Positions 33,201-41,867 of a stretch of DNA of 46,590 nt are shown one piece after another (position 1 is the stretch's first letter; each line of letters begins with the position of its first letter). The translations under genes and the position numbers were made by a program. The notes beneath the pieces were generated by a model. That model did no database searches. It was not told where the DNA came from and saw only the letters and a list, made by a program, of their open reading frames with translations. Source of the stretch: an uncultured Bacteroides sp. (GTDB lineage Bacteria; Bacteroidota; Bacteroidia; Bacteroidales; Bacteroidaceae); assembly GCA_900553815.1 (NCBI GenBank), contig USEY01000020.1, positions 1 through 46,590 on the forward strand, read 5' to 3'.

Positions 33201-34226
33201 TTATCTCTGTACACGACCACTGGCGTCGCCACCGGCAAGTGCTTCAACTTCTTCTGCAGAAACGAGGTTGAAGTCGCCGTTGATAGTGTGCTTCAATGCA
33301 GATGCTGCTACTGCAAATTCCAAAGCCTCGCCTTGTGTGTTCTTAGTCAAGAGGCCGTGGATGATACCGCCAGAGAAAGAGTCACCACCACCAACACGGT
33401 CGATGATAGGATTAATATCATAGCGCTTTGACTCATAGAATTCCTCACCGTTGTAAATCATGGCTTTCCAACCATTGTGTGTAGCCGAGAAAGATTCGCG
33501 GAGGGTAGAAATTACATACTTGAAGCCGAACTCTTTAGCCATAGCCTTGAATATGCCCTTGTAGCCTTCGGCATCTGTCTTACCTCCTTCTACGTCTGCA
33601 TCGGGCTTGAAGCCAAGGCAAAGTTCTGCGTCTTCTTCGTTACCGATACATACATCTACATATTTCATCAGAGGTTTCATGATGGACTGTGCTTTCTCTT
33701 TTGTCCAAAGCTTCTTACGGAAGTTCAGGTCAACGGAAACTGTAACGCCATGACGTTTGGCAGCTTCGCAAGCCAAGCGTGTCAGTTCGGCTGCTTTATC
33801 TGAAATGGCAGGAGTGATGCCTGACCAGTGGAACCAGTCTGCACCTTCCATGATAGCATCAAAGTCAAAGTCTGAAGGTTCAGCTTCAGCAATGGCAGAG
33901 TGTGCACGGTCATAAATCACTTTGCTGGGACGCATAGAAGCACCGGTTTCCAGGTAGTAGATACCTACGCGGTCGCCTCCGCGAGCAATGAAGTCAGTTT
34001 TTACGCCATATTTGCGAAGGGCATTTACTGCGCATTGGCCTATTTCGTGCTTGGGTAACTTGGTTACAAAGTAGGCATCGTGTCCATAGTTGGCACAGCT
34101 CACGGCAACATTGGCTTCGCCACCGCCATACACTACATCGAATGAATCGGATTGAACAAAACGAGTATTACCCGGAGTGGACAATCTCAACATGATTTCA
34201 CCTAAAGTTACAACTTTCTTTCCCAT
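33201..34226 (-). CDS. kdgK: 2-keto-3-deoxygluconate kinase (PfkB family)
   Basis: A 341-aa sugar kinase that phosphorylates 2-keto-3-deoxygluconate with ATP before aldol cleavage by KdgA. PfkB signature 1 is at YGGGEANVAVSCANYG and signature 2 at DRVGGGDSFSGGIIHG, whose Asp is the catalytic base. The substrate is inferred from the neighbour kdgA and the uronate genes across the divergent promoter. The N-terminus (M-G-K-K-V-V-T-L-G-E-I-M-L-R) is typical. A promoter with TTTG and TATCTTTG overlaps that of the divergent LacI-type gene. Confidence 0.93.
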   Translation of the reverse strand: MGKKVVTLGEIMLRLSTPGNTRFVQSDSFDVVYGGGEANVAVSCANYGHDAYFVTKLPKHEIGQCAVNALRKYGVKTDFIARGGDRVGIYYLETGASMRPSKVIYDRAHSAIAEAEPSDFDFDAIMEGADWFHWSGITPAISDKAAELTRLACEAAKRHGVTVSVDLNFRKKLWTKEKAQSIMKPLMKYVDVCIGNEEDAELCLGFKPDADVEGGKTDAEGYKGIFKAMAKEFGFKYVISTLRESFSATHNGWKAMIYNGEEFYESKRYDINPIIDRVGGGDSFSGGIIHGLLTKNTQGEALEFAVAASALKHTINGDFNLVSAEEVEALAGGDASGRVQR

Positions 34227-34364
34227 AATTTTATCTTTTATTTAATGTGTGACAATGTTCTTCTTTCAAATTGTTATAATTCGTAGCGTAATACTGCTAA
34301 TCTGTTGATAAAGTGTATGCTATGCGGATTTCGTCTTTCATAGCATATCCTTCGTGTGCGGGCA

Positions 34365-34393
34365 CAAAGATACGATAATTTTTGGAATACAAA
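34365..34393 (-). promoter_or_regulatory. kdgK promoter
   Basis: Minus strand TTTG (34393-34390), 17 bp, TATCTTTG (34372-34365). Spacing is a little short of the usual 19, but both boxes are exact. Confidence 0.65.
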
Positions 34394-34410
34394 AAATTAT
34401 CATATATTTG
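34381..34410 (+). promoter_or_regulatory. Promoter of the LacI-type regulator
   Basis: Plus strand TTTG (34381-34384), 18 bp, TATATTTG (34403-34410). It overlaps the kdgK promoter, so one regulator could control both directions. Confidence 0.7.
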
Positions 34411-34433
34411 TGTCCAAAATATTAAGATTATTA

Positions 34434-34449
34434 TTGTGTACGCACACAA
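34434..34449. promoter_or_regulatory. Candidate LacI-type operator
   Basis: TTGTGT-ACGC-ACACAA, a dyad with 6-bp arms, lies just downstream of the plus-strand promoter. A related imperfect dyad TTCGTG-N6-CACAAA sits at about 34353-34370, on the kdgK side. Binding by the adjacent regulator is inference. Confidence 0.5.
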
Positions 34450-34561
34450 ATCTTTGCCTGTTTTAAAATATATCCACTAATTCGGTAGTGGAATAATAAA
34501 GGGATATAAACACAGAATAGGAGTGAAAGTTATAGTATAAATCTGTAGGAAGCATGTTGTT

Positions 34562-35620
34562 ATGATGGATAGAATTAGGATTAAAGATATTGCCAAGATG
34601 GCTGACGTGTCGGTTGGTACGGTGGACAGGGTGATTCATGGGCGTAGTGGAGTTTCAGAAGCCAGCCGTAAGCGCGTGGAGGAGATACTGAAACAACTGG
34701 ATTACCATCCCAACATGTATGCCAGTGCATTGGCTTCCAACAAGAAGTATTTTTTTGCCTGCTTGTTGCCGATGCATGAAGAAGGGGAGTATTGGACAGA
34801 AGTAGAGCGGGGAATATACGAGGCACAGAACAACTATTCGGACTTTAATATTGCCATCGACCTGTCGTTTTACGACCCGTACGATTATCATTCCTTTGCC
34901 TGTGCAGCTGAGACTATACTGGCCAAGAAACCGGATGGAGTCTTGTTTGCACCTACGGCTCCACAATATACAAAGCCTTTTACCGATGAGTTGAACACGC
35001 TTTCTATACCTTATATATATATAGACTCGCAAATCAAAGAAGAACCGGGGCTTTCATTCTTTGGGCAGAATTCCCATAGCAGCGGTTACTTTGCGGCCAA
35101 GATGCTGATGCTTCTGGCAGGAAAGGAGGTCAAGGAGATAGTTATCTTCCGAAAGATAAACGAGGGTATCGTAGGCTCCAACCAGCAGGAGCGGCGTGAG
35201 ATAGGTTTCAGGGAATACATGAAGAGCTTTCATGCAGACTGTACGATATGGGAACTGGACTTGCATGCCAAGCAAGACCATGAAGATGCCCGTATGCTGG
35301 ATGAATTCTTTGCGCAGCATCCTACCTTGCGCAATGGAATCACTTTCAACTCCAAGGCTTATATTGTGGGTGAATACTTGCAGAGAAGGCTGATTACAGA
35401 TTTCAATCTGATGGGGTACGACTTGTTGCAACGCAACGTGGATTGCCTGAAAGCCGGAAGCATATTCTTCCTGATAGCCCAACAGCCTGTTTTGCAAGGC
35501 TTCAACGGCATCAAGGCCTTATGCGACTTCCTGATACTGAAGAAGGAGATACCGTCGGAGAACTTTATGCCTATTGACCTGCTGACCAAGGAAAATATAG
35601 ATTTCTACTGCAACCGATAA
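34562..35620 (+). CDS. LacI-family transcriptional regulator of uronate genes
   Basis: A 352-aa LacI/GalR-type repressor. The N-terminal helix-turn-helix IRIKDIAKMADVSVGTVDRVIHGRSGVSEASRKRVEEIL is classical, and the rest is a periplasmic-binding-protein-like sensor (about 60-340). Two ATG codons are adjacent (34562, 34565). Its place between kdgK-kdgA and uxaA suggests it senses a hexuronate intermediate such as KDG or altronate and represses both sides; the ligand is inferred only from context. The overlapping divergent promoters and dyads fit autoregulation. Confidence 0.92.
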   Translation: MMDRIRIKDIAKMADVSVGTVDRVIHGRSGVSEASRKRVEEILKQLDYHPNMYASALASNKKYFFACLLPMHEEGEYWTEVERGIYEAQNNYSDFNIAIDLSFYDPYDYHSFACAAETILAKKPDGVLFAPTAPQYTKPFTDELNTLSIPYIYIDSQIKEEPGLSFFGQNSHSSGYFAAKMLMLLAGKEVKEIVIFRKINEGIVGSNQQERREIGFREYMKSFHADCTIWELDLHAKQDHEDARMLDEFFAQHPTLRNGITFNSKAYIVGEYLQRRLITDFNLMGYDLLQRNVDCLKAGSIFFLIAQQPVLQGFNGIKALCDFLILKKEIPSENFMPIDLLTKENIDFYCNR

Positions 35621-35689
35621 TCCATATACTGATAGGTATGGCGGCCATGCAGATAACTGTGTTTAGGATAAACCAATAAAGATAATAAG

Positions 35690-37180
35690 ATGAAAACAAA
35701 GTATTTAAAGATTAACCCTGCCGATAATGTAGCAGTGGCCATAGTGGAACTGCCTGCCGGCACAACGTTGACGGTGGATGGCAAAGAGGTGGTATTGAAC
35801 GATACAATACCTGCCGGACACAAGTTTGCCTTGCAAGACCTGGCAGAGGGAGAGAATGTGATTAAGTATGGCTATCCCATAGGACATGTCAAGAAGGCAC
35901 AGAAGCAAGGCGACTGGCTGAATGAGAATAACATCAAGACCAATCTTGCCGGATTGCTGGAGTACACCTATAACCCGGTGAATGCCGAACTCAATATACC
36001 TAACCGTAACCTGACTTTCAAAGGCTACCGCCGCAGCAACGGTCAGGTAGGCGTACGCAACGAGATTTGGATTGTGCCTACCGTAGGCTGTGTGAACGGT
36101 ATCGTAGGCCAGCTGGCCGAAGGCTTGCGTCGCGAGACTGTCGGTAAAGGCGTGGATGCCATCGCGGCATTCCCCCACAACTACGGTTGCTCTCAGCTGG
36201 GGGAGGACCACGAGAACACCAAGAAGATACTGCGCGACATGGTGCTGCACCCCAACGCAGGAGGCGTGCTGGTAGTAGGGTTAGGCTGTGAGAACAACCA
36301 GCCGGATGTATTCAGAGAGTTCCTGGGCGAGTATGACCAGGAGCGGGTGAAGTTCTTGGTAGTGCAGAAAGTAGAGGATGAGTACGAGGAAGGCATGAAG
36401 CTGTTGAGACAGCTCTATGATAAGGCTTCCCAAGACGTACGCACCGACGTCCCCCTGAGCGAGTTACGTGTGGGCCTGAAGTGCGGAGGCTCCGACGGCT
36501 TCTCGGGCATCACCGCCAACCCCTTATTGGGTATGTTCTCCGACTTCCTGGTAGCACAGGGCGGTACGACCGTACTGACCGAAGTACCCGAGATGTTCGG
36601 CGCTGAGACCATCCTGATGAATCGCTGCCGCACCCGTGAGCTGTTCGACCAGACGGTGAAGCTGATAAACGACTTCAAGGAATACTTCCTGTCCCACGGC
36701 GAGCCGGTAGGGGAGAACCCGTCCCCGGGCAATAAGGCAGGAGGCATCTCTACCCTGGAGGACAAGGCACTGGGCTGCACCCAGAAGTGCGGCAAGAGCT
36801 ATGTGCAGGGCGTCATGAGCTATGGTGAACGCCTTCAGGTGAAAGGCCTGAACCTGCTCTCCGCACCCGGCAACGACCTGGTAGCCGCAACCGCCCTTGC
36901 ATCATGCGGTTGCCATATAGTACTCTTCACTACCGGACGGGGCACACCCTTCGGTACCTACGTACCTACCATGAAGGTCTCTACCAACTCCGCACTGGCC
37001 CACAACAAACCGGGCTGGATAGACTTCAACGCGGGCGTCATCGTAGAGGATGAACCGATGGAGCTGACCTGCGAGCGCTTTATTGACTATGTGATACGCG
37101 TAGCGAGCGGCGAGCCTGTGAACAACGAAAAGAAGGGGTACAGAGAGATAGCCATCTTCAAGAACGGGGTCACTCTGTGA
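35690..37180 (+). CDS. uxaA: Altronate dehydratase
   Basis: A 496-aa UxaA that dehydrates D-altronate to 2-keto-3-deoxygluconate in galacturonate catabolism. The N-terminal SAF domain (about 1-95; KYLKINPADNVAVAIVELPAGT) is followed by the catalytic domain with GYRRSNGQVGVRNEIWIVPTVGCVN, LGCENNQ, LKCGGSDGFSG and CSGCH-like positions here read as ASCGCH. The length is as expected. The product is the substrate of the divergent kdgK, so the locus forms a lower pathway from altronate to pyruvate and glyceraldehyde 3-phosphate; uxaB and uxaC are not in the window. Confidence 0.95.
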   Translation: MKTKYLKINPADNVAVAIVELPAGTTLTVDGKEVVLNDTIPAGHKFALQDLAEGENVIKYGYPIGHVKKAQKQGDWLNENNIKTNLAGLLEYTYNPVNAELNIPNRNLTFKGYRRSNGQVGVRNEIWIVPTVGCVNGIVGQLAEGLRRETVGKGVDAIAAFPHNYGCSQLGEDHENTKKILRDMVLHPNAGGVLVVGLGCENNQPDVFREFLGEYDQERVKFLVVQKVEDEYEEGMKLLRQLYDKASQDVRTDVPLSELRVGLKCGGSDGFSGITANPLLGMFSDFLVAQGGTTVLTEVPEMFGAETILMNRCRTRELFDQTVKLINDFKEYFLSHGEPVGENPSPGNKAGGISTLEDKALGCTQKCGKSYVQGVMSYGERLQVKGLNLLSAPGNDLVAATALASCGCHIVLFTTGRGTPFGTYVPTMKVSTNSALAHNKPGWIDFNAGVIVEDEPMELTCERFIDYVIRVASGEPVNNEKKGYREIAIFKNGVTL

Positions 37181-37202
37181 TGCCGGTACCTTTATCATAC
37201 AG

Positions 37203-37248
37203 CGACCGGCCCCTGGGAGCGAACGAGGCGTCGCCCCGGGGCCGGTCG
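37203..37248. other. GC-rich hairpin between uxaA and the antiporter
   Basis: Perfect 11-bp arms CGACCGGCCCC (37203-37213) and GGGGCCGGTCG (37238-37248), with extra pairing inside (GGGAGCG with CGTCGCCCC in part). Flanking T residues are few. It may dampen read-through from uxaA or protect its mRNA end. Confidence 0.75.
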
Positions 37249-37287
37249 GACTTTATACCAACGTTTGAACTTATACCCTGTTATAGC

Positions 37288-38607
37288 ATGCACGATATGT
37301 CAGATACCCCGACTCCGCGTCAAGGCGGCTGGTGGTCGTTGAGTCCCCTGTTTGTATTCCTTTTCCTGTACCTGGTAGTGTCCCTCCTGGTGAACGACTT
37401 CTACAAGGTGCCCATTACGGTGGCTTTCATGCTGGCCTCGTGCTATGCCGTAGCCATTACCCGAAGGGTGCCCCTTGACAAGCGTCTCAGCCACTTCTCT
37501 GCCGGAGCCGGAAACCCCAACATCATGCTGATGGTATGGATATTCATACTGGCAGGAGCCTTCGCGCAGAGTGCGAAAGCGGTAGGGGCCATAGATGCGG
37601 CTGTCAACCTGACCCTGGGCATACTGCCCGAAAACCTCCTGCTGGCGGGCATCTTTATAGCCTCCTGCTTCATCTCCTTTTCCATAGGTACCAGTGTAGG
37701 AACTATCGTGGCACTCACCCCCATGGTAGTGGGGCTGGCCGAGAAGACCGGGCTCGATGTGGCCTACATGACCTCTATCGTGGTAGGCGGGTCCTTCTTT
37801 GGCGATAACCTGTCCTTCATTTCGGACACCACCATAGCCGCTACCCGTACGCAGCAGTGCGTGATGTTCGACAAGTTCCGGGTCAACCTCCTAATTGTCG
37901 TACCCGCTGCTCTGGTCGTGCTGGGTATCTATGTGGTGCAGGGACTCTCGCTCCACACGTCGCCCGAGGTAGGCCCCGTGGAATGGCTCAAAGTGCTGCC
38001 CTACTTCCTCGTCGTACTGACGGCAGCCGTGGGGTTGAATGTGGTGCTGGTATTGTTGCTGGGCTTGCTGGCCACCGGCATGGTAGGCTTCTTCCTATCC
38101 CCCGAAGCCGACTTCACCATACCCCTGTTCCGCTGGTTCGGTGCCATGGGGGAAGGCATTACGGGCATGGGCGAGCTGATAGTAGTCACCCTGCTGGCGG
38201 GAGGAATGCTGGAGCTGATACGGTTTAACGGAGGAATAGACTTCATCATTGCCCGGCTGACCCGGCACGTGAACGGGAAACGGGGGGCAGAACTGTGCAT
38301 AGCGGCGCTGGTGGGCATAGCCAACCTGTGCACCGCCAACAACACCATAGCCATCATCACCACCGGCCCCATAGCACGCGACATAGGCATGCGCTACGGC
38401 CTCGACCGCCGCAAGGTGGCCAGCCTGCTCGACACCTTCTCCTGCCTGGTGCAGGGGCTCATACCCTACGGTGCCCAGATGCTCATTGCCGCCGGACTGG
38501 CAGGCGTGTCGCCCCTGAGTATCATAGGCACCCTCTACTATCCCTTCTGCATGGGGCTGTGTGCCCTGCTGGCCATCCTGCTGCGCTACCCGCGCCGCTA
38601 CTCCTGA
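37288..38607 (+). CDS. nhaC: NhaC-type Na+/H+ antiporter family protein
   Basis: A polytopic membrane protein of about 439 aa, with roughly eleven hydrophobic segments. Family motifs include FIASCFISFSIGTSVGTIVALTPM, GGSFFGDNLSFISDTTIAATRTQ and IANLCTANNTIAIITTGP. NhaC-family proteins exchange sodium for protons or, in some members, organic acids. I start at ATG 37288 (ATG 37297 is as good); a third start at 37180 overlaps the uxaA stop (TGATG) but would translate the GC-rich hairpin. The tight link with uxaA suggests it may move an acid of the uronate pathway, which is inference. Its 3' end overlaps the convergent thiamine gene by 10 bp. Confidence 0.88.
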   Translation: MHDMSDTPTPRQGGWWSLSPLFVFLFLYLVVSLLVNDFYKVPITVAFMLASCYAVAITRRVPLDKRLSHFSAGAGNPNIMLMVWIFILAGAFAQSAKAVGAIDAAVNLTLGILPENLLLAGIFIASCFISFSIGTSVGTIVALTPMVVGLAEKTGLDVAYMTSIVVGGSFFGDNLSFISDTTIAATRTQQCVMFDKFRVNLLIVVPAALVVLGIYVVQGLSLHTSPEVGPVEWLKVLPYFLVVLTAAVGLNVVLVLLLGLLATGMVGFFLSPEADFTIPLFRWFGAMGEGITGMGELIVVTLLAGGMLELIRFNGGIDFIIARLTRHVNGKRGAELCIAALVGIANLCTANNTIAIITTGPIARDIGMRYGLDRRKVASLLDTFSCLVQGLIPYGAQMLIAAGLAGVSPLSIIGTLYYPFCMGLCALLAILLRYPRRYS

Positions 38608-40013
38608 AAGTGCCAAAGCGGGCCATGCCCGTGCCCCACGTGCAAGTCGCGTCCGCGCCGTATGGCGCCGTCCATGTACTCCTTGGCCTGGCCGATGGCC
38701 TCCTCCAGCCCGTACCCGAAGGCCAGGCGGGTAGCGATGGCCGATGACAGGGTGCAGCCGGTGCCGTGCAGGTTGTGGCTGTCGATGCGGGGGGACACGA
38801 AGCACTCGGTTGTGCCCGGCCGGACAGCCGAAGCCAATACATCACACATCTGCTCACCCTCCAGATGACCGCCCTTGATGAGCACCGACGTGCCGTATCG
38901 TTCGGACAGCCTCATGGCCTCCTCCTTCATCTCTTCCACCGTATGCAGCTCACGGCCGCAGAGCATGGACGCCTCGTGAAGGTTGGGCGTGATGAGCGTA
39001 CTGAGGGGGAACAGCTCCTGCTCGATGCTGCGGATGGTGTCTTCCGCCATCAGCCGGTGGCCGCTCGTGGAAATCATCACCGGGTCGCACACTACAGCCG
39101 CGGGGCTATACCGTCTCAAGCATCCTGTAATGGCGCGTACAAGGGCTGCGTCATGCACCATGCCTATCTTCACCGCCCGCACGTGCAAGTCATCCATCAC
39201 CGACTGTATCTGCCCTTCCACCACCTCGGGCGGTAAGGGGAATATGCCCTGCACCCCCAGTGTATTCTGCGAGGTGACGGCCGTTATGGCCGAGGCCGCA
39301 TAGCCTCCCAAGGCCGATATGGCCTTGATGTCGGCCTGTATGCCGGCACCGCCCGAGCAATCCGACCCCGCTATGCTCAGTACCGACGGGTGACGTGGCG
39401 CCGCGGCCACCAGCAGCTCATGCAAGTGGCGGGTCAGCTGCTCCATCCGTCCGGCTTCCACTCCTGTGGCTCCTTGCAAGGGCTGCCAGGCATCGCCCAG
39501 CAGGGCGGCACCGCCAAATCCCCAGGCACGGAGCTGTGGCAGGTGTTCCAAGGTCACGCCCCCCAGGGCATAGACCCGGCTGTCGATGAGGCCCGACCGC
39601 ATCGCCTCCTCCAGCTCTCCGGCAGCGTATGCTGAGGTGTAGCCGGGTTTCGACAGGCTGTCGAAGATGGGGCTCAGCAGCACATAGTCGCATGTGTCCT
39701 TATACTGCCGCACTTCGGCCAGCGAGTGGCACGAGCGGCTTGTCGACCCCTGCCACCCTTCCGGTTCCTGCGGGTTGCGGCGGTTGAGGTGCACACCCCG
39801 TAGCCCGTAGCGTTGGGCCAGGATGAAGTGGTCGTGCAACACCAGGCGGGGGTAGTACATGGAGGGGATGGCCCGGATGAGTTCTTCCAGCTCTTGCATG
39901 GAGGCTTCGGGCTTGCGTACATGCAGGAGTTCCAGCCCCGAGCGCAGCAGGGCTGTGAGATACTGTGCCTCCCCCTGGAAGAAGCGGGGGAGGGTGATGT
40001 ATATGAGTTTCAT
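38598..40013 (-). CDS. thiD: Fusion protein: TenI/ThiE-like domain + HMP(-P) kinase ThiD
   Basis: A 471-aa two-domain protein. Residues 1-205 are a thiamine-phosphate-synthase-fold barrel (LELLHVRKP, LVLHDHF, GVHLNRR, LLSPIFDSLSKPGY, YALGGVTLEHL). The K of QLR.K is kept as H-V-R-K, but several ThiE active-site positions differ, so TenI-type thiazole tautomerase is as likely as TMP synthase. Residues 209-471 are ThiD (SIAGSDCSGGAGIQADIKAISALGGYAAS, VMISTSGHRL, LITPNLHEASML, GTGCTLSSAIA), which phosphorylates HMP and HMP-P. The two functions are usually separate genes. Last gene of the operon, 18 bp after thiF. Confidence 0.92.
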   Translation of the reverse strand: MKLIYITLPRFFQGEAQYLTALLRSGLELLHVRKPEASMQELEELIRAIPSMYYPRLVLHDHFILAQRYGLRGVHLNRRNPQEPEGWQGSTSRSCHSLAEVRQYKDTCDYVLLSPIFDSLSKPGYTSAYAAGELEEAMRSGLIDSRVYALGGVTLEHLPQLRAWGFGGAALLGDAWQPLQGATGVEAGRMEQLTRHLHELLVAAAPRHPSVLSIAGSDCSGGAGIQADIKAISALGGYAASAITAVTSQNTLGVQGIFPLPPEVVEGQIQSVMDDLHVRAVKIGMVHDAALVRAITGCLRRYSPAAVVCDPVMISTSGHRLMAEDTIRSIEQELFPLSTLITPNLHEASMLCGRELHTVEEMKEEAMRLSERYGTSVLIKGGHLEGEQMCDVLASAVRPGTTECFVSPRIDSHNLHGTGCTLSSAIATRLAFGYGLEEAIGQAKEYMDGAIRRGRDLHVGHGHGPLWHFQE

Positions 40014-40031
40014 ATCGATGGAGTTTGAGTG

Positions 40032-40733
40032 TCAGAGGGTTAGTATGTACGATTGCAGGGTACGCAGGTCTATCGTCCACAACCTGTCGCGCAGCAATTC
40101 TCCGTACCCGCATATCAGTTTCAGGGCTTCGCTGGCCTGCGTCACGCCTACGAGGGCGGCCGTCACGCCTACTACGGACTTGTCGGGGACGAGCCCCAAC
40201 ATCTCCTCCTCCTCGGGGTAGAGGTGGCGGTAGGTCTTCGCTTCGGGCGAGGTGCACAATACGGCTACCTGCCCCTCCAGTCCGCGGATGGCTCCATACA
40301 CGTAGGGCTTGCCCAGTCGCAGGCAGGTGTCGCTGATAAGGTAGCGGGTGGCAAAGTTGTCGCACCCGTCCACCACCAGGTCGTATCGGGCAATCAGCTC
40401 TCCGGCGTTGGCGGCAGTCAGCCGGAAGGGGTATGCCTCTACCCGCAGGTCGCTGTTCAGGGCTTGCAGGCGTCGGGCGGCACAGTGCACCTTGGGTTGG
40501 CCCACTTCGGCTTCCACATACAGCACCTGCCTTTGCAGGTTGCTGACGCTCACCGTGTCATCGTCCACCAGCCCCAGTGTGCCTACCCCGGCAGCCGCCA
40601 GGTAGAGGGCGATGGGTGACCCCAGCCCTCCAACGCCTACTATCAGCACCCGTGCCTGACGCAGCTTCTCCTGTCCGGCAGGCCCTATCTCGGGCAGTGC
40701 CGTCTGCCTGCTGTATCGGTCACTGGGCTGCAT
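40032..40733 (-). CDS. thiF: ThiF/MoeB-family sulfur-carrier adenylyltransferase
   Basis: A 233-aa E1-like enzyme that adenylates the C-terminus of ThiS. I start at ATG 40733 (M-Q-P-S-D-R-Y-S-R-Q), which overlaps the thiH end by 14 bp; the longer frame reads into thiH. The nucleotide fold VLIVGVGGLGSPIALYLAAAGVG, DDDTVSVSNLQRQ and DGCDNFATRYLISD are intact. The zinc-binding CxxC of E. coli ThiF (C-Y-R-C-L-W-P) is replaced by T-Y-R-H-L-Y-P, and the sulfur-linking Cys before VVG is missing, so it is likely a cysteine-poor ThiF type that relies on another sulfur donor. Confidence 0.9.
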   Translation of the reverse strand: MQPSDRYSRQTALPEIGPAGQEKLRQARVLIVGVGGLGSPIALYLAAAGVGTLGLVDDDTVSVSNLQRQVLYVEAEVGQPKVHCAARRLQALNSDLRVEAYPFRLTAANAGELIARYDLVVDGCDNFATRYLISDTCLRLGKPYVYGAIRGLEGQVAVLCTSPEAKTYRHLYPEEEEMLGLVPDKSVVGVTAALVGVTQASEALKLICGYGELLRDRLWTIDLRTLQSYILTL

Positions 40734-41865
40734 GGCTGTGGCTTGTCTTCGTGTAGTCGAACGAGGCATCCCAGTCCTTCCACACCGGTTCCCTGCCCAG
40801 AGCCTTGAGGGCATGCTCCACCTCGACAGCGGTACGCTCATCGCTCACATGGAACTGCTCCAGTGCCTGGGGGTAGGTGTAGTAGCCGCCCGGCTCGGTC
40901 TTGCTCTCGGCGCTCATGGTGGTCACACCCAGCGTGGCCATGTGGTCGCGTATGTAGGCCGGCTCGCGGGTAGAGTAGGAGATGTCTACGTCGTGGTCGA
41001 ATATGCGCATGGCGAAGGTCACCTGTGCCAGCTCCCGGTCGCTCATGATGACGTTTGGCTGGAAGCCCTCGTTCTCGGCCGGACGCATACGGGGGAAGTT
41101 GACGCTATACTTCGTACGCCAGTAGTGCTTCTGCAGGTAGCGCAGGTGGTAGGCCATCATGGTCACATCCGTGCGCCAGTCCTCCAACCCTATCAGGACG
41201 CCCATGCCGATGGAGTGTACGCCGGCCTGACCCATGCGGTCGAAGCCGTTGACACGCCACTCGAACTTTGACTTCATGCCGCGCGGGTGGTAGACGTTGT
41301 AGCGGGCGCGGTTGTAGGTCTCCTGGAAGCAGATGACCCCGTTCAGCCCGTGGCCCACCAGCTCGGCATACTCCTCCGTCTTCAGGGGCATTACCTCTAT
41401 CTTCAGGTTAGAGAAGTAAGGCTTGGCCAGGTCCAGGGCTTTGGCCAGGTAGGGCACACCCGCCTTGGCGGGGTTCTCGCCGGTGACTATCAGCAGGTTC
41501 TCAAACGGGCCCAGCTTTTTGATGGCCTTGTACTCGTTCTCTATCTCCTCGGGGGTGAGGATGGTGCGGGCCATGGGGTTGCTGATGTGGAACCCGCAGT
41601 ACACGCATGAGTTGGTGCACGAGTTGGTGATGTACAGGGGGATGAACATGGAGATGGTACGGCCGAAGCGTTCCTCGGTGTACTTGCGGCTCAGGCGGGC
41701 CATTACTTCGAGATAGGGCATGGCGGCCGGCGAGATGAGTGCCATGAAGTCGTCCACGTCACAATGTTCCTTGCTCAGGGCGCGGCGCACGTCGGCATCT
41801 GTCTTGCTCATGATGCGTGCGGTGGTCTCGTCCCACGATATCTTGTCTAATTCTTCGCTAAACAT
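40720..41865 (-). CDS. thiH: 2-iminoacetate synthase ThiH (radical SAM)
   Basis: A 381-aa radical-SAM enzyme that cleaves tyrosine to 2-iminoacetate (dehydroglycine) and p-cresol for the thiazole ring. The cluster motif is Cys83, Cys87, Cys90 (NSCTNSCVYCGFH). It replaces the oxygen-dependent ThiO, as expected in an anaerobe. The start ATG (41865) lies 2 bp after five phased heptamers, and the 379-bp gap to thiC upstream holds a 24-bp dyad array. The C-terminus overlaps the thiF start. Confidence 0.95.
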   Translation of the reverse strand: MFSEELDKISWDETTARIMSKTDADVRRALSKEHCDVDDFMALISPAAMPYLEVMARLSRKYTEERFGRTISMFIPLYITNSCTNSCVYCGFHISNPMARTILTPEEIENEYKAIKKLGPFENLLIVTGENPAKAGVPYLAKALDLAKPYFSNLKIEVMPLKTEEYAELVGHGLNGVICFQETYNRARYNVYHPRGMKSKFEWRVNGFDRMGQAGVHSIGMGVLIGLEDWRTDVTMMAYHLRYLQKHYWRTKYSVNFPRMRPAENEGFQPNVIMSDRELAQVTFAMRIFDHDVDISYSTREPAYIRDHMATLGVTTMSAESKTEPGGYYTYPQALEQFHVSDERTAVEVEHALKALGREPVWKDWDASFDYTKTSHSHAAQ

Positions 41866-41867
41866 AG

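Larger units (their letters stand above)
34227..34561. other. Divergent control region, kdgK / LacI-type regulator
   Basis: No gene. It carries two overlapping divergent promoters (34365-34410) and at least three short dyads (34353-34370, 34405-34418, 34434-34449) with TTGTG/CACAA half sites. The left 100 bases are the kdgK leader, the right 110 the regulator's leader. Confidence 0.65.
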
